Shown in pieces: positions 16,801 to 25,447 of a stretch of DNA of 35,368 bases (positions are counted from its first letter, which is position 1; every line of letters begins with the position of its first letter). The translations under genes were made by a program, and so were the position numbers. The DNA comes from an uncultured Clostridium sp. (GTDB lineage: Bacteria > Bacillota > Clostridia > TANB77 > CAG-465): positions 1-35,368 of the forward strand of contig CANAIR010000021.1 in the NCBI GenBank assembly GCA_947361355.1, in the 5' to 3' direction. The notes below the pieces were generated by a model that worked only from the letters and a program-made list of their open reading frames with translations, did not search any database and was not told the DNA's origin.

Positions 16801-19499
16801 CCTCCTGTTATTTTTATTTTTCCTTCATTACCATTATTCCATATTGTTGGATAAGTAGAAGTGCTCCCTTCTTTATATTCACTTTGCCCTACTAAAGTTC
16901 CTCCACTTATATTTACTTGTCCTGCTTCATGGTTAGATATTATATTTGAAGTTAAAGATCTTAAATTTCCACTTTTTACATTTAATGTTCCAGTATTTTT
17001 TATTAATGAACCCTCTATATTACTTTCTAAATTAACATTATCTATTTCTAATGTAGCACCTTTAAAATTTTGAATTAGATAACCTACTAAAGGGATCATA
17101 GTTCCTCCACCAGTTATTTTCAAAGTATGTTCACCTTCATTGTTTCTTATAGCATTTCTCATTTTAGCAGTTTTACCATTTGTATTAAGTGTTATACTTT
17201 TATCTATATTTGCAACAGATTCATCAGTTACATCATTTAATACAGTTATAGTTCCGCCTTCTTCAGCAGTAGCACCTGATACTGCCTCTTTAGCTGCATC
17301 AGAAAGTGTAGCAAATTTTATCACTTTACCAGCTTTTGTAATACTATAATTAACATCTGTAACTGTTATTAATGCCGTTTTACTTGTATTAGTTATTACT
17401 TCACCTTCTATAGTTGCACTAACCACACAATAATAATACTTTTTATCTATTTCAGTAGTTGCAGTAGTAGAATATGAAGAATTTGTAGCTCCATCTATTG
17501 CAGTACCACCAACTGTACTATTTATTATATTAAAATACCATTGATACTTAAGCTGATCACTACCATTAGCTTCAATACTTAATGTAATATCATCCCCCTT
17601 AAATACTGAAATATCACTTAAATTTTTTGTTATATTTATACTCTTATTTGCCATCCAATGTGCATAATATGTTACATTTGATCCTGGTACTATTGAAGTT
17701 TCAAATACTTTTTCACCGCCAGTAGGTAATGTATACCATCCTTCAAAGGTATAATTTTGTCTGCTCGTTACAGGAAGAGAACCTATACTTTCATTGTATC
17801 TTTTTGTAATTGTTTTAGGATTTGGTTCATTTCCTCCATTAGCATCGAAAGTTAATACTATATTTTTAACATCCCATATAGCATATAATACAACTGATTC
17901 GTTATTTTTATACGTTGCTCCAGCTGTATATTGTATGTTAGACTCTGATTGACTTGTTGACCAACCAAGAAACATATAACCAGGCTTTTCAGGAATGCTA
18001 GTATTTAGTTTTAAGTCTATATCCTTATTTTTTAATTGCTCTTCTGGAGCATTTGTACCACCATTTGCATCATATTTTATCTTATTTCTTACAACATATG
18101 GATTTGATCTTTTTACATTTGCTTCATTTCCTGCATTATCTATAACTTTTAAGTATAAATAATATGTTCCTATTTCTTTTTCTTCTACTATTTTATTATT
18201 TCTACCAATATCTTTCCAATTTGTGCCACTACCTTCAGAAGTTGTATCAGAACTTATTAATTTATATTGTAATATATTTATACCACTTGTTCCCTCATCT
18301 TTTACATTTAGGTTTATATTAATTTGTGCTGTATTACTTCCTGGTTCTACTGCATATTCACCACCATTATTTTCTATAATTACTTGTGGTGGTTCCTTAT
18401 CTATACTAATTACTACAATTTCTTTTTTATTATAATTTCCAGATCTATCTTTTACATAAAAGTAATATGTTCCATTTTCACGCACTTTATATGTATAAGT
18501 TACTTCTTCTTTTGTGTTAGAAACAGATGTCCAGCCTTCTGAACTTCCTGTTAAATTACCATTTCTGCTAAACATATATGCTGATATTCCATCATCTTCA
18601 TCTATTGCTTTAGCAACTACATCAATTTCAGTGTTTGTAAAATTAGGGCTACTTACTTTAAAACTTATAATTGTTGGCGCATTTTTATCTATTCCACCTG
18701 GAGTTTGGCTAGTATTATGTTTTACTGTTTTTATATAGCTTTCTTCTTCTTCATCCCCGATTTTTACCTTAATCTTTATTTCATAATCTGAAAATTGATC
18801 TATTCCATCTACTATAAAACTACTTTCTGTAGAAGAAAATTCATTCCAATTTTTTTCTCCAGATTTTCTTATATAATATGTATATTCATTAATTTCTTGT
18901 ATTTTATCACTTTCAACTTTTATTTTTATATCTAAATCGCTTCTTACAACGGTAAAGTTTTTTATTATTTTATTACTACCAATTGATGTACTACTATTAT
19001 TTTTTCCATAAACTTCATCGCCTACTTTTAATGATATATTTCCATCTTCATCTACTCGCCAAGTAGTATCAGCAACTTTATATATTGGAAGTTTTACTCC
19101 AGTGTAAAATTCATTATCTGTGTCACTTTGTTTATCAAATATTATTCTTCCACTTTCTGTCTTTGTACTACTAGCAAACTTAACAGTATATTGAACTTGT
19201 CCTGTTGTACTTTCCACACCACTTTTTATATCATTTAATTCCACTGGTTCTATAACTATATTAGCTCTTTTTTTAACCATTACTTTTGATGCTGTACTTG
19301 TAAACGCTGTTTGAATATTATCTACATCATATTCATATTTTGCATCCTGACCTTCTTTTATAGGATTTGTAGTACTAATACTAACAACTATTAATGATGC
19401 AAGTATTATTATTACTATACTTGTAACAATTAAAACTGTTAATGATATACCATTTTTCCCTTTATAACATTTTTCACTTAAACAACCATAATTTTTCAT
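13893..19499 (-). CDS. Giant prepilin-like beta-helix surface protein 2 (about 1868 residues)
   Basis: The start is ATG at 19499, with GTGGAGG six bases upstream. An in-frame GTG at 19535 would add 12 residues but falls in the attenuator U tract, so it is rejected. The prepilin-like helix begins at KNGISLTVLIVTSIVIIILA, with no Glu5; the pilin-like head runs to about 170. Then come an FN3-like domain (about 180-265), Ig-like modules (about 270-475), two InlB-type B repeats (about 475-613, GYMFLGW and NYTFEGW), an Ig-like domain (about 617-712), a beta-helix (about 718-1820) and the C-terminal signature (FNFYNGILK ... RSGATYTTG ... TAYYQ). The beta-helix has recurring blocks such as VEISGDTTNISSENN and KITGGNISSK, several times nearly identical. 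No sortase motif is visible. Two small membrane proteins follow in the same transcript. Probable adhesin or filament component; ligand unknown. Confidence 0.92.
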   Translation of the reverse strand: MKNYGCLSEKCYKGKNGISLTVLIVTSIVIIILASLIVVSISTTNPIKEGQDAKYEYDVDNIQTAFTSTASKVMVKKRANIVIEPVELNDIKSGVESTTGQVQYTVKFASSTKTESGRIIFDKQSDTDNEFYTGVKLPIYKVADTTWRVDEDGNISLKVGDEVYGKNNSSTSIGSNKIIKNFTVVRSDLDIKIKVESDKIQEINEYTYYIRKSGEKNWNEFSSTESSFIVDGIDQFSDYEIKIKVKIGDEEEESYIKTVKHNTSQTPGGIDKNAPTIISFKVSSPNFTNTEIDVVAKAIDEDDGISAYMFSRNGNLTGSSEGWTSVSNTKEEVTYTYKVRENGTYYFYVKDRSGNYNKKEIVVISIDKEPPQVIIENNGGEYAVEPGSNTAQININLNVKDEGTSGINILQYKLISSDTTSEGSGTNWKDIGRNNKIVEEKEIGTYYLYLKVIDNAGNEANVKRSNPYVVRNKIKYDANGGTNAPEEQLKNKDIDLKLNTSIPEKPGYMFLGWSTSQSESNIQYTAGATYKNNESVVLYAIWDVKNIVLTFDANGGNEPNPKTITKRYNESIGSLPVTSRQNYTFEGWYTLPTGGEKVFETSIVPGSNVTYYAHWMANKSINITKNLSDISVFKGDDITLSIEANGSDQLKYQWYFNIINSTVGGTAIDGATNSSYSTTATTEIDKKYYYCVVSATIEGEVITNTSKTALITVTDVNYSITKAGKVIKFATLSDAAKEAVSGATAEEGGTITVLNDVTDESVANIDKSITLNTNGKTAKMRNAIRNNEGEHTLKITGGGTMIPLVGYLIQNFKGATLEIDNVNLESNIEGSLIKNTGTLNVKSGNLRSLTSNIISNHEAGQVNISGGTLVGQSEYKEGSTSTYPTIWNNGNEGKIKITGGNISSKLSNTIYNKAGGTVDISGDTTNISSENNTTIFNSATGRINITGGNISSKLGNTVYNVGGTITLVEGTVKALQANVINNRGEGQVNISGGEIIGQNEYQEGSTDSYPVIYNNDDGGKIKITGGNISSKVAIAINNKGGGTVEISGDTTNISSENGHVISNSATGQINVKGGIIETINFATISNRGGILTVEGGTLNALKSNVISNSEAGQVNISGGTIIGQSEYKEGSTVTSPAIWNNDNEGKIKITGGNISSKLSTTIYNKGGGTVEISGDTTNISSENNNVIGNTTTGKIDIKGGTIETTSGRAIQNNGIVNISDGVINGCTTGTNPVIWNTNGTLNITGGTVSGIGSTAIYVASGNANISGDASITSQNYYGLFNANSGKIDISGGTIRSDNSFGIGNNGTGTLNITNGRISTVKNIAIDNSSSTEVSISGGIIESEIATVIKNNSTGTINILGGTINGCITGTNPVMWNSNANGTYNISGGTITANQSTAMYVVNGKINVSGEAKITSKKFYGIYNTNSGQVNISGGTIIGAQEGTSSAIWNNNNGGKIKITGGNISSKTANAVKNNAGGTVEISGDTTNISSENNDAIDNSATGIINIKGGTIDSQNRRALYNRGGTIEISGGIMRALKSILITNQGTGQVNINGGTLIGQNELTEAQIEDGSTYPAIWNNDNEGKIKITGGNISSKASSVIYNKAGGIIEISGDNTNIMSENNGVINNQGTGQVNINGGTIESINTSVIYNKAGIITVSNGTMRALKGHVITNNETGQVNISGGQIIGCEIASESVYPAIISNGSESIINVTGGNISTKTASAIYSEGVLTITDGTLVSDKEITLYNIGNLTINGGIIRANNSSSIMNETGANLIINGGEIIGNLEYVGINNYGTLTIGDASADISITNPCVIGGNTVYNKDSAIFNFYNGILKSDTDADVVRGTITNKRSGATYTTGKDGKYNTAYYQ

Positions 19500-19535
19500 A
19501 ATATCCTCCACATATAAAAATAGTAATAATAACAC

Positions 19536-19568
19536 AACAAAAACCTAGCTAATTTTTTTAGCTAAGTT
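19536..19568 (-). terminator. Attenuator hairpin in leader of giant gene 2
   Basis: Minus strand: AACTTAGCTAA pairs with TTAGCTAGGTT over 11 positions (one G-U pair) around a five-base A loop, then TTTTTGTTG. It is 36 bases upstream of the ATG at 19499 and six bases after the leader ORF stop. Confidence 0.82.
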
Positions 19569-19574
19569 ATTATA

Positions 19575-19607
19575 TTAATTCTTTTTTATCATACTATTTT
19601 TAAACAT
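19575..19607 (-). CDS. Leader peptide ORF, 10 residues, upstream of giant gene 2
   Basis: ATG at 19607 is preceded by AAGAGGTTTGTT, the conserved leader ribosome site. The peptide is MFKNSMIKKN, followed by TAA six bases before the attenuator stem. It is too short to be called on coding statistics; the call rests on its position, matching those at 12866 and 26128. Confidence 0.6.
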   Translation of the reverse strand: MFKNSMIKKN

Positions 19608-19644
19608 AACAAACCTCTTATATATACCTATATTTATATGTCAT

Positions 19645-19673
19645 ATTTTATCACAATGATTATTATTATGCAA
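19645..19673 (-). promoter_or_regulatory. Conserved promoter of giant module 2
   Basis: Minus strand: TTGCAT, 17-base spacer, TAAAAT, with TG one base upstream of the -10 box. The -10 box lies 38 bases from the leader ATG. Confidence 0.75.
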
Positions 19674-19693
19674 TAGATTTTAAATAAAAGTAA

Positions 19694-19727
19694 TACAAAA
19701 AAATGCCACATTGAAACATGGCATTTT
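19694..19727 (-). terminator. Terminator of surface-protein module 3
   Basis: Minus strand: AAAATGCCA pairs with TGGCATTTT around a ten-base loop and is followed by further T. It lies five bases after the stop of the small gene ending at 19732. Confidence 0.88.
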
Positions 19728-19731
19728 TTAT

Positions 19732-20061
19732 TTATCTAACTTTTTCAGAATTTATTTGTAAATTTTTCTCATCTACTACTTTTTTAGAATCTTCTAAATT
19801 AACTTCTACATTTTCATTTTCAAATAACGTTTTCTCATCCAAATCTTTCATAAAAACTTGTCCATCATTTTCTATGTTATCAACATAATTTTGATCATTT
19901 GAATTTTCTACATTATTCTTATCTTTTTTATTAAATAACATTATAAATAAAATTATACATATTATAACAATAAGTAAAAATATTACTATACCTGTTATAA
20001 TACTTTTCTTATTTGCATTGTTATCACCTTTTTTTACATCATTAGATTTACTACTATTCAC
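19732..20061 (-). CDS. Small single-pass membrane protein (partner of giant protein 3)
   Basis: A 109-residue protein starting with GTG at 20061, decided by AGGAGG six bases upstream. The N-terminus (about 1-20) is Lys/Asn/Ser-rich. One hydrophobic helix (about 21-43, SIITGIVIFLLIVIICIILF) is followed by an acidic Asn/Asp/Glu-rich tail to the end. It lies 44 bases after the giant gene stop and is the last gene of module 3. It has the same layout as the proteins at 5061, 13076 and 13394 but no clear sequence similarity beyond composition. Function is unknown; a partner role for the giant protein is inferred from its position. Confidence 0.8.
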   Translation of the reverse strand: MNSSKSNDVKKGDNNANKKSIITGIVIFLLIVIICIILFIMLFNKKDKNNVENSNDQNYVDNIENDGQVFMKDLDEKTLFENENVEVNLEDSKKVVDEKNLQINSEKVR

Positions 20062-20105
20062 CTTTTTCCTCCTATCTTCTTTTGTTTTTTATCTATTGTC
20101 ACAAC

Positions 20106-23100
20106 TTATTGATAAAAAGCTGTTTTATAACTACCTTCTGTACTTGTTGTGTATGTTGCACCACTCCTTTTATTATTAAGTGTTCCTCCATATATAGCTC
20201 CTGAACCTTTTATAATTCCATTATAAAAATTAAATGTACCACCATTACTATTTTTAACTGAATTTCCACCAGCAATACATGGATTAGTTTTGCTTATCGC
20301 TGCTGAAGCATTTCCAACAGTTACTGTTCCAGTGCTATAATTTACTACTGATACTTTACCCGTAGGTGACGTTATTTTTCCACCATTTATAATGATTGTA
20401 CCAGTTCCTGCATTTGTTACTGCAGCACTTACTGTTGAAGTAATTACAGGATTCCCAGATAATGTAATAGTTCCAGCAAGTTTATTATATAATACATTCG
20501 TTTTAGCACAACTCATATTTCCTCCTGTTATATTTATTTTTCCTTCATTACTACCATTAATTATTGCTGGATAAGTAGAAGTACTCCCTTCATTATATTC
20601 ACTTTGTCCTACTAAAGTTCCTCCATTTATATTTACTTGTCCTGATGTCGGATTATTTATTATATTTGCTTTTAAAGCTTTTATCGTTCCTCCATCTATA
20701 GTTATTGTTCCTTTATAATTATATATTGCAGTTGAATTACTAGACTCCATCTTTCCACCTTTTATATTTATTTGACCTGCTCCAGAATTCCATATTACAT
20801 TACCTCTTTCTGTTGTTAAATTAGTAGTATCACCTGATATTTCTACTGTTCCTACTCCAGAATTCCATATTACATTACCTCTTTCTGTTGTTATATTAGT
20901 AGTATCACCTGATATTTCTACTGTTCCTACTGAATTACTATATATTGCACTACCTACTTTAGAACTTATATTTCCTCCTGTTATTTTTACTCTTCCGTTT
21001 TCACTGTTAGATATTACATTATTAGAACTTACTCCTTCTTGAGCTCCTATTAAAGTTCCTCTAGTTATATTTATTTGACCTGTTCCTTTATTATAAATCA
21101 TATTTGATTTTAATGATTTTATTGTTCCTCCATTTATATTTACTATCCCTTTATTATTTATTGCTGATGAATTAACAGATTCTATTGTTCCTCCATTTAT
21201 ATTTATTTGACCAGCGCTTATATTATCTATTGTATTTTTATTTTCTGACATTATATTAGTGGTATCACCTGATATTTCTACTGTTCCTCCTGTTTTATTA
21301 TATATTATATCAGCCACTTTAGAGCTTATATTTCCTCCTGTTATTTTTATTTTTCCAGTATCTGTCTCATTCCATATTGTTGGATAAGAAGAAGTACTCC
21401 CTTCTTTATATTCGTTTTGTCCTATTATAGTTCCACCACTCATATTTACTTGTCCTGTTCCTTTATTATTTATAACATTTGATTTTAATGATTTTATTGT
21501 TCCTCCCTCTACTGTTATTGTTCCGTCTTTATTATATACTGCTGCTGAATTAATAGACTCTAGTATTCCACCTTTTATATTTACTTTACCTATTTCATTA
21601 TTATATATTATATTTTTATTTTCTGACATTATATTAGTGGTATCACCTGATATTTCTACTGTTCCTCCTGTTTTATTATATATTATATCAGCCACTTTAG
21701 AGCTTATATTTCCTCCTGTTATTTTTATTTTTCCAGTATCTGTCTCATTCCATATTGCTGGAGAGCTACTACCTTTTTCAATTTGAGCTTCAGTAAGTTC
21801 ATTTTGTCCTATTATAGTTCCTCCATTTACATTTACTTGTCCTGTTCCCATATTACTTATTACATTTGCTTTTAAAGCTTTTAGTGTTCCACCACTTATA
21901 TTTACTTGTCCTTCTCCCATATTTCCTATTACAGCATTATTTTCTGACATTATATTAGTAGTATCACCTGATATTTCTACTGTTCCTCCTGCTTTATTAT
22001 ATATTGTACTAAACACATTAGAGCTTATATTTCCTCCTTTTACATTTACTTGACCTGTTGCACTATTTACAATTGCATTAGTATTCTCAGATAATATATT
22101 AGTGGTATTACCTGATATTTCTACTGTTCCTCCCGCATTATTAGTTATTGCATTAGCTACTTTAGTACTTATATTTCCTCCTGTTATATTTATTTTTCCA
22201 GTATCTGTATCATTCCATATTGTTGGAAAGTTAGTACCATCTTCAATCTGAGCCTCAGTAAGTTCACTTTGTCCTATTATAGTTCCTCCACTTATATTTA
22301 CTTGTCCTGATTCTTTATTATTTATTACATTTGCTCTTAAAGCTTTAAGTGTACCTCCTCTTATATTTACTGTTCCTCCTTTATTTACTATTGTAATATT
22401 ACTTTCTGATGATATATTAGTTGTGTCACCTGATATTTCTATTGTTCCTTCTGCTTTATTATATATAGCATTAGTAGATTTACTACTTATTGTTCCTCCT
22501 GTTATATTTATTACTCCTTCATTATCTTTATTAAATATTGCTGGAGGTGTTTTTTCATCACATCCTATTAAAGTTCCTCCACTTATATTTACTCGTCCTG
22601 CTCCTCTATTACTTATTACATTCTCTTTTTTACAATTTAAATTACCATTTTTTACATTTAATATACCATAATTATGTATTAATTCTATTGAATCTAAATC
22701 AAGACTTAAATTTGCTCCATCAATTTCTAAAGTAACGTTTGATGAATTTTGTATTACAGTACTTGTGTTACTTGTTAATGTTCCATTTCCAATTATTTTA
22801 AATGTATATTCTCCCTCTTCTGTTGTTATTGTGTTTCGTGTATTTAAAGTTTTTTCATTTGTATTAAGAGTTATTGCCTTATTTATCATCATAAGAGTTT
22901 CTTCTTGCACGTCTTTTAGCATAGTTATCATACCGCCATCTGTATCTGCTGCACCAGATACAGCTTCTTCTTGTGCATCTATTAATGTATTATAATTTGT
23001 TGTTACATTTGCTTTAGTTATACTATAATTTGCTTCTTTTACTGTTATTTGTGCTAAATTACTTACTGCTTCTTTTGTAACATCATCTATTCTTGTACTT

Positions 23101-25394
23101 GCAACACAATAATAGTATCTTTGGTTCATTTCCATACTTGCTGTTACACTATATTCTTTATTGGTTGCTCCTTCTATTATTATTCCATTTTCTGTACTAT
23201 TTGCTGTGTTATAATACCACTGATAACTTACTTCTACATTTCCAGTTGCCTCTATACTTAATGTAAGATTATTTCCTTCAACTATATCTTGATTTTCTAT
23301 ATTTTTTGTTATTTCAACTCTTGGGTCTGGTAGCCATTTTGCATAATAAGTTACATTTTCTTCTGGCATAATATTTGTTGATTCTACTTTTGTTCCATCT
23401 GTTAAAGATGTATACCACCCTTCAAATATATAGTTTTGTTTACTTGTTGTTGGTAACTCTCCTATACTTTCATTATATTTTTTTGTTATTGTTTTTGGAT
23501 TTGGCTCACTTCCTCCATTTGCATCAAAAGTTATTGTACATATCTTTTTTACTGTCAATAATGATGTATTACTTGCTTTAGTTTGCGTATGTGTATCAAT
23601 TGCTGAAGTTACTATACAATAATAATACCCTTGATTCATATCCATAGAAGTAGTTACTGTATATTCTTTACTTGTTGCTCCTTCTATTATTGTTCCATTT
23701 TCTGTACTATTTGTTGTATTATAATACCATTGATAAGTAATATTACCATTTCCTGTTGCTTCTATACTTAAAGGAACCTCTTCATTTTCTGATACAGTTA
23801 TATCAGATATATTTTTTGTAATTTGCAAATTAAAATCCGGTGTCCATCTTGCATAATATGTTGTATTTTCAGATGGTATAGTTGTTGTTGACTCTATCTT
23901 ATTTCCACCTGTTAAAGATGTATACCAACCTTCAAATATATAGTTTTGTTTACTTGTTGTTGGTAACTCTCCTATACTTTCATTATAATTTTTAGTTATA
24001 GATTGAGGATTTGGCTCACTTCCTCCATTTGCATCAAACATAACAGTATAAGATTTTATATTCCAAATAGCATATAGTACTACTGATTCGTTATTAGTAT
24101 AACTTGAACCAGCCATATATTTTATTTCACTTTCATCTTTGCTTGTTGACCAACCTAAAAATGTATATCCAGTTTTTGTTGGTACATCTGAGTTTAATTT
24201 TAAATCCTCATTATCGCCTTTTAGTTGATCTTCAAAAGTGCCTGTACCACCATTTAAATCATATTTTATTTTGTATTTTACATAAAAAGGATTTGATCTT
24301 TCAACTTTTGATTTATTACCAGCAACATCTACTGCTCTTACATAAAGATAATATGTACCAGCTGGTCTTTTTTCAATTACTTGTACATTACTTGAAATAT
24401 CTTTCCAATTTTCATCATTTTCTTCTGGAATAGTCTCAGATGTTGTTAATTGATATTTTAATTCGTCAATACCGCTTATCTCATCTGTTGCTATTATTTT
24501 AACAGGAATATTTACTTCTTTACTACCAGGTTCTATTGAAAATTCACCACCATTAGTATTTATTGTTACAACTGGTGGTTCATCGTCTGGTACATCTGGA
24601 TTTGGATTAGCTATATGTTTTGATACTTTTATTGGACTTTCCTCTTCTTTTTCTCCTGACTTTACCTTTACTTTTATTTCATAATCTAATTTTTCATCTA
24701 AACCACTTATTACTGTTTTACTGTCATTTGAACTAAATTCTTGCCACTCTTCTTTTCCAACTGATCTTATATAATACACATATTGGTCTATTATATCATC
24801 TGATTTATGTTTTTGTACTTCTATTTCTATATTTTTTCCATTTCTTACTGCCAATACTGCACTAATTATTTTTCCTTCTAACATTTCAGCACCTTGGCCA
24901 AATCCACTCTCACCGACTTTTAATGATATATTTCCATCATCATCTACATACCATGTTGTCTCTTTATTATATATAGGTAATTTTACACCTGTATAATACT
25001 CATTTCCAGCACTCTTTTGTGTATCAAAAATTATTACTCCTCTTTTTTCTCCAATAACTTCTGTATCCTCTACAATATATTCAGCCTGTCCTGTTGTCTC
25101 CTTTACACCACTTTTTACATTATTTAATTCTGTTGGCACTATAAATACAGTTGAGGCCTTTACAGCCATAATCTTTTCTACTGTATTTGTAAAAGCAGAT
25201 TGTAATTGATCTCTATCATGTTCATATCTTGCAGAATTTGATTCATCTATTGTATTTGAAGTATTTAAAGTTATTATAATTGCAGATGCAAGTATTAATA
25301 TTACTATAATAACTATTATAAGTATAACCAAAGATATACCTTTTTTTCTTTTACTATACCCTCTGTATTTATTTATACTATCATGATTTTTCAT
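20106..25394 (-). CDS. Giant prepilin-like beta-helix surface protein 3 (1762 residues)
   Basis: ATG at 25394 follows GGAGGAAGATA. The prepilin-like helix begins at KKGISLVILIIVIIVILILA, with no Glu5; the pilin-like head runs to about 170. Then come an FN3-like domain (about 180-268), one Ig-like module (about 271-370), two InlB-type B repeats (about 377-513), an Ig-like domain (about 515-605), a third B repeat (about 618-686), a second Ig-like domain (about 690-780), a beta-helix (about 788-1715) and the C-terminal signature (FNFYNGIIKG ... RSGATYTTS ... TAFYQ). The B repeat-Ig unit is duplicated only in this paralogue. The beta-helix holds a perfect 147-base direct repeat and a 75-base tandem duplication, both in frame. 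It lies 53 bases after the short prepilin-like gene and has no attenuator of its own, so it is probably driven from 26201. Confidence 0.92.
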   Translation of the reverse strand: MKNHDSINKYRGYSKRKKGISLVILIIVIIVILILASAIIITLNTSNTIDESNSARYEHDRDQLQSAFTNTVEKIMAVKASTVFIVPTELNNVKSGVKETTGQAEYIVEDTEVIGEKRGVIIFDTQKSAGNEYYTGVKLPIYNKETTWYVDDDGNISLKVGESGFGQGAEMLEGKIISAVLAVRNGKNIEIEVQKHKSDDIIDQYVYYIRSVGKEEWQEFSSNDSKTVISGLDEKLDYEIKVKVKSGEKEEESPIKVSKHIANPNPDVPDDEPPVVTINTNGGEFSIEPGSKEVNIPVKIIATDEISGIDELKYQLTTSETIPEENDENWKDISSNVQVIEKRPAGTYYLYVRAVDVAGNKSKVERSNPFYVKYKIKYDLNGGTGTFEDQLKGDNEDLKLNSDVPTKTGYTFLGWSTSKDESEIKYMAGSSYTNNESVVLYAIWNIKSYTVMFDANGGSEPNPQSITKNYNESIGELPTTSKQNYIFEGWYTSLTGGNKIESTTTIPSENTTYYARWTPDFNLQITKNISDITVSENEEVPLSIEATGNGNITYQWYYNTTNSTENGTIIEGATSKEYTVTTSMDMNQGYYYCIVTSAIDTHTQTKASNTSLLTVKKICTITFDANGGSEPNPKTITKKYNESIGELPTTSKQNYIFEGWYTSLTDGTKVESTNIMPEENVTYYAKWLPDPRVEITKNIENQDIVEGNNLTLSIEATGNVEVSYQWYYNTANSTENGIIIEGATNKEYSVTASMEMNQRYYYCVASTRIDDVTKEAVSNLAQITVKEANYSITKANVTTNYNTLIDAQEEAVSGAADTDGGMITMLKDVQEETLMMINKAITLNTNEKTLNTRNTITTEEGEYTFKIIGNGTLTSNTSTVIQNSSNVTLEIDGANLSLDLDSIELIHNYGILNVKNGNLNCKKENVISNRGAGRVNISGGTLIGCDEKTPPAIFNKDNEGVINITGGTISSKSTNAIYNKAEGTIEISGDTTNISSESNITIVNKGGTVNIRGGTLKALRANVINNKESGQVNISGGTIIGQSELTEAQIEDGTNFPTIWNDTDTGKINITGGNISTKVANAITNNAGGTVEISGNTTNILSENTNAIVNSATGQVNVKGGNISSNVFSTIYNKAGGTVEISGDTTNIMSENNAVIGNMGEGQVNISGGTLKALKANVISNMGTGQVNVNGGTIIGQNELTEAQIEKGSSSPAIWNETDTGKIKITGGNISSKVADIIYNKTGGTVEISGDTTNIMSENKNIIYNNEIGKVNIKGGILESINSAAVYNKDGTITVEGGTIKSLKSNVINNKGTGQVNMSGGTIIGQNEYKEGSTSSYPTIWNETDTGKIKITGGNISSKVADIIYNKTGGTVEISGDTTNIMSENKNTIDNISAGQININGGTIESVNSSAINNKGIVNINGGTIKSLKSNMIYNKGTGQINITRGTLIGAQEGVSSNNVISNSENGRVKITGGNISSKVGSAIYSNSVGTVEISGDTTNITTERGNVIWNSGVGTVEISGDTTNLTTERGNVIWNSGAGQINIKGGKMESSNSTAIYNYKGTITIDGGTIKALKANIINNPTSGQVNINGGTLVGQSEYNEGSTSTYPAIINGSNEGKINITGGNMSCAKTNVLYNKLAGTITLSGNPVITSTVSAAVTNAGTGTIIINGGKITSPTGKVSVVNYSTGTVTVGNASAAISKTNPCIAGGNSVKNSNGGTFNFYNGIIKGSGAIYGGTLNNKRSGATYTTSTEGSYKTAFYQ
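20780..20929. repeat. 75-base tandem duplication inside giant gene 3
   Basis: Two adjacent copies (20780-20854 and 20855-20929) that differ at one base, an A/T change near 20819/20894. Each is exactly 25 codons and encodes one beta-helix unit including VEISGDTTN, TTERGNVIWNS and a closing glycine. Confidence 0.93.
21233..21379. repeat. 147-base perfect direct repeat, copy A, in giant gene 3
   Basis: Identical over 147 bases to 21611-21757. Start-to-start distance is 378 bases, or 126 codons. It encodes the ITGGNISSKVADIIYNK and VEISGDTTNIMSEN region of the beta-helix. Confidence 0.95.
21611..21757. repeat. 147-base perfect direct repeat, copy B, in giant gene 3
   Basis: Identical over 147 bases to 21233-21379 and in the same reading frame. 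Recombination between the copies would remove or add 126 residues without a frameshift. Confidence 0.95.
23401..23476. repeat. Direct repeat in B-repeat coding region of giant gene 3, copy A
   Basis: This 76-base block matches 23911-23986 with a single mismatch. The copies are 510 bases (170 codons) apart. The block encodes the YNESIGELPTTSKQNYIFEG part of an InlB-type B repeat and marks an internal duplication of a B repeat-Ig unit. Confidence 0.9.
23911..23986. repeat. Direct repeat in B-repeat coding region of giant gene 3, copy B
   Basis: Second copy of the 76-base block at 23401-23476, in frame with it and differing at one base. Confidence 0.9.
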
Positions 25395-25447
25395 TATCTT
25401 CCTCCATATTAATATTGCTATAGCTAATATTTTACTAAGTTTTCCTA

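Noticed and set aside
19500-19535. GTG at 19535 as start of giant gene 2
   Set aside because: It lies at the attenuator hairpin's U tract and has no ribosome site; ATG at 19499 follows GTGGAGG.
20780-22200. Regularly spaced DNA repeats that might be taken for a CRISPR array
   Set aside because: They are in-frame coding repeats of a beta-helix, with codon-sized periods and no unique spacers of constant length.
5590-25394. Sortase anchoring (LPxTG) or a C-terminal membrane anchor on the giant proteins
   Set aside because: No such motif or hydrophobic tail is present at any of the three C-termini.
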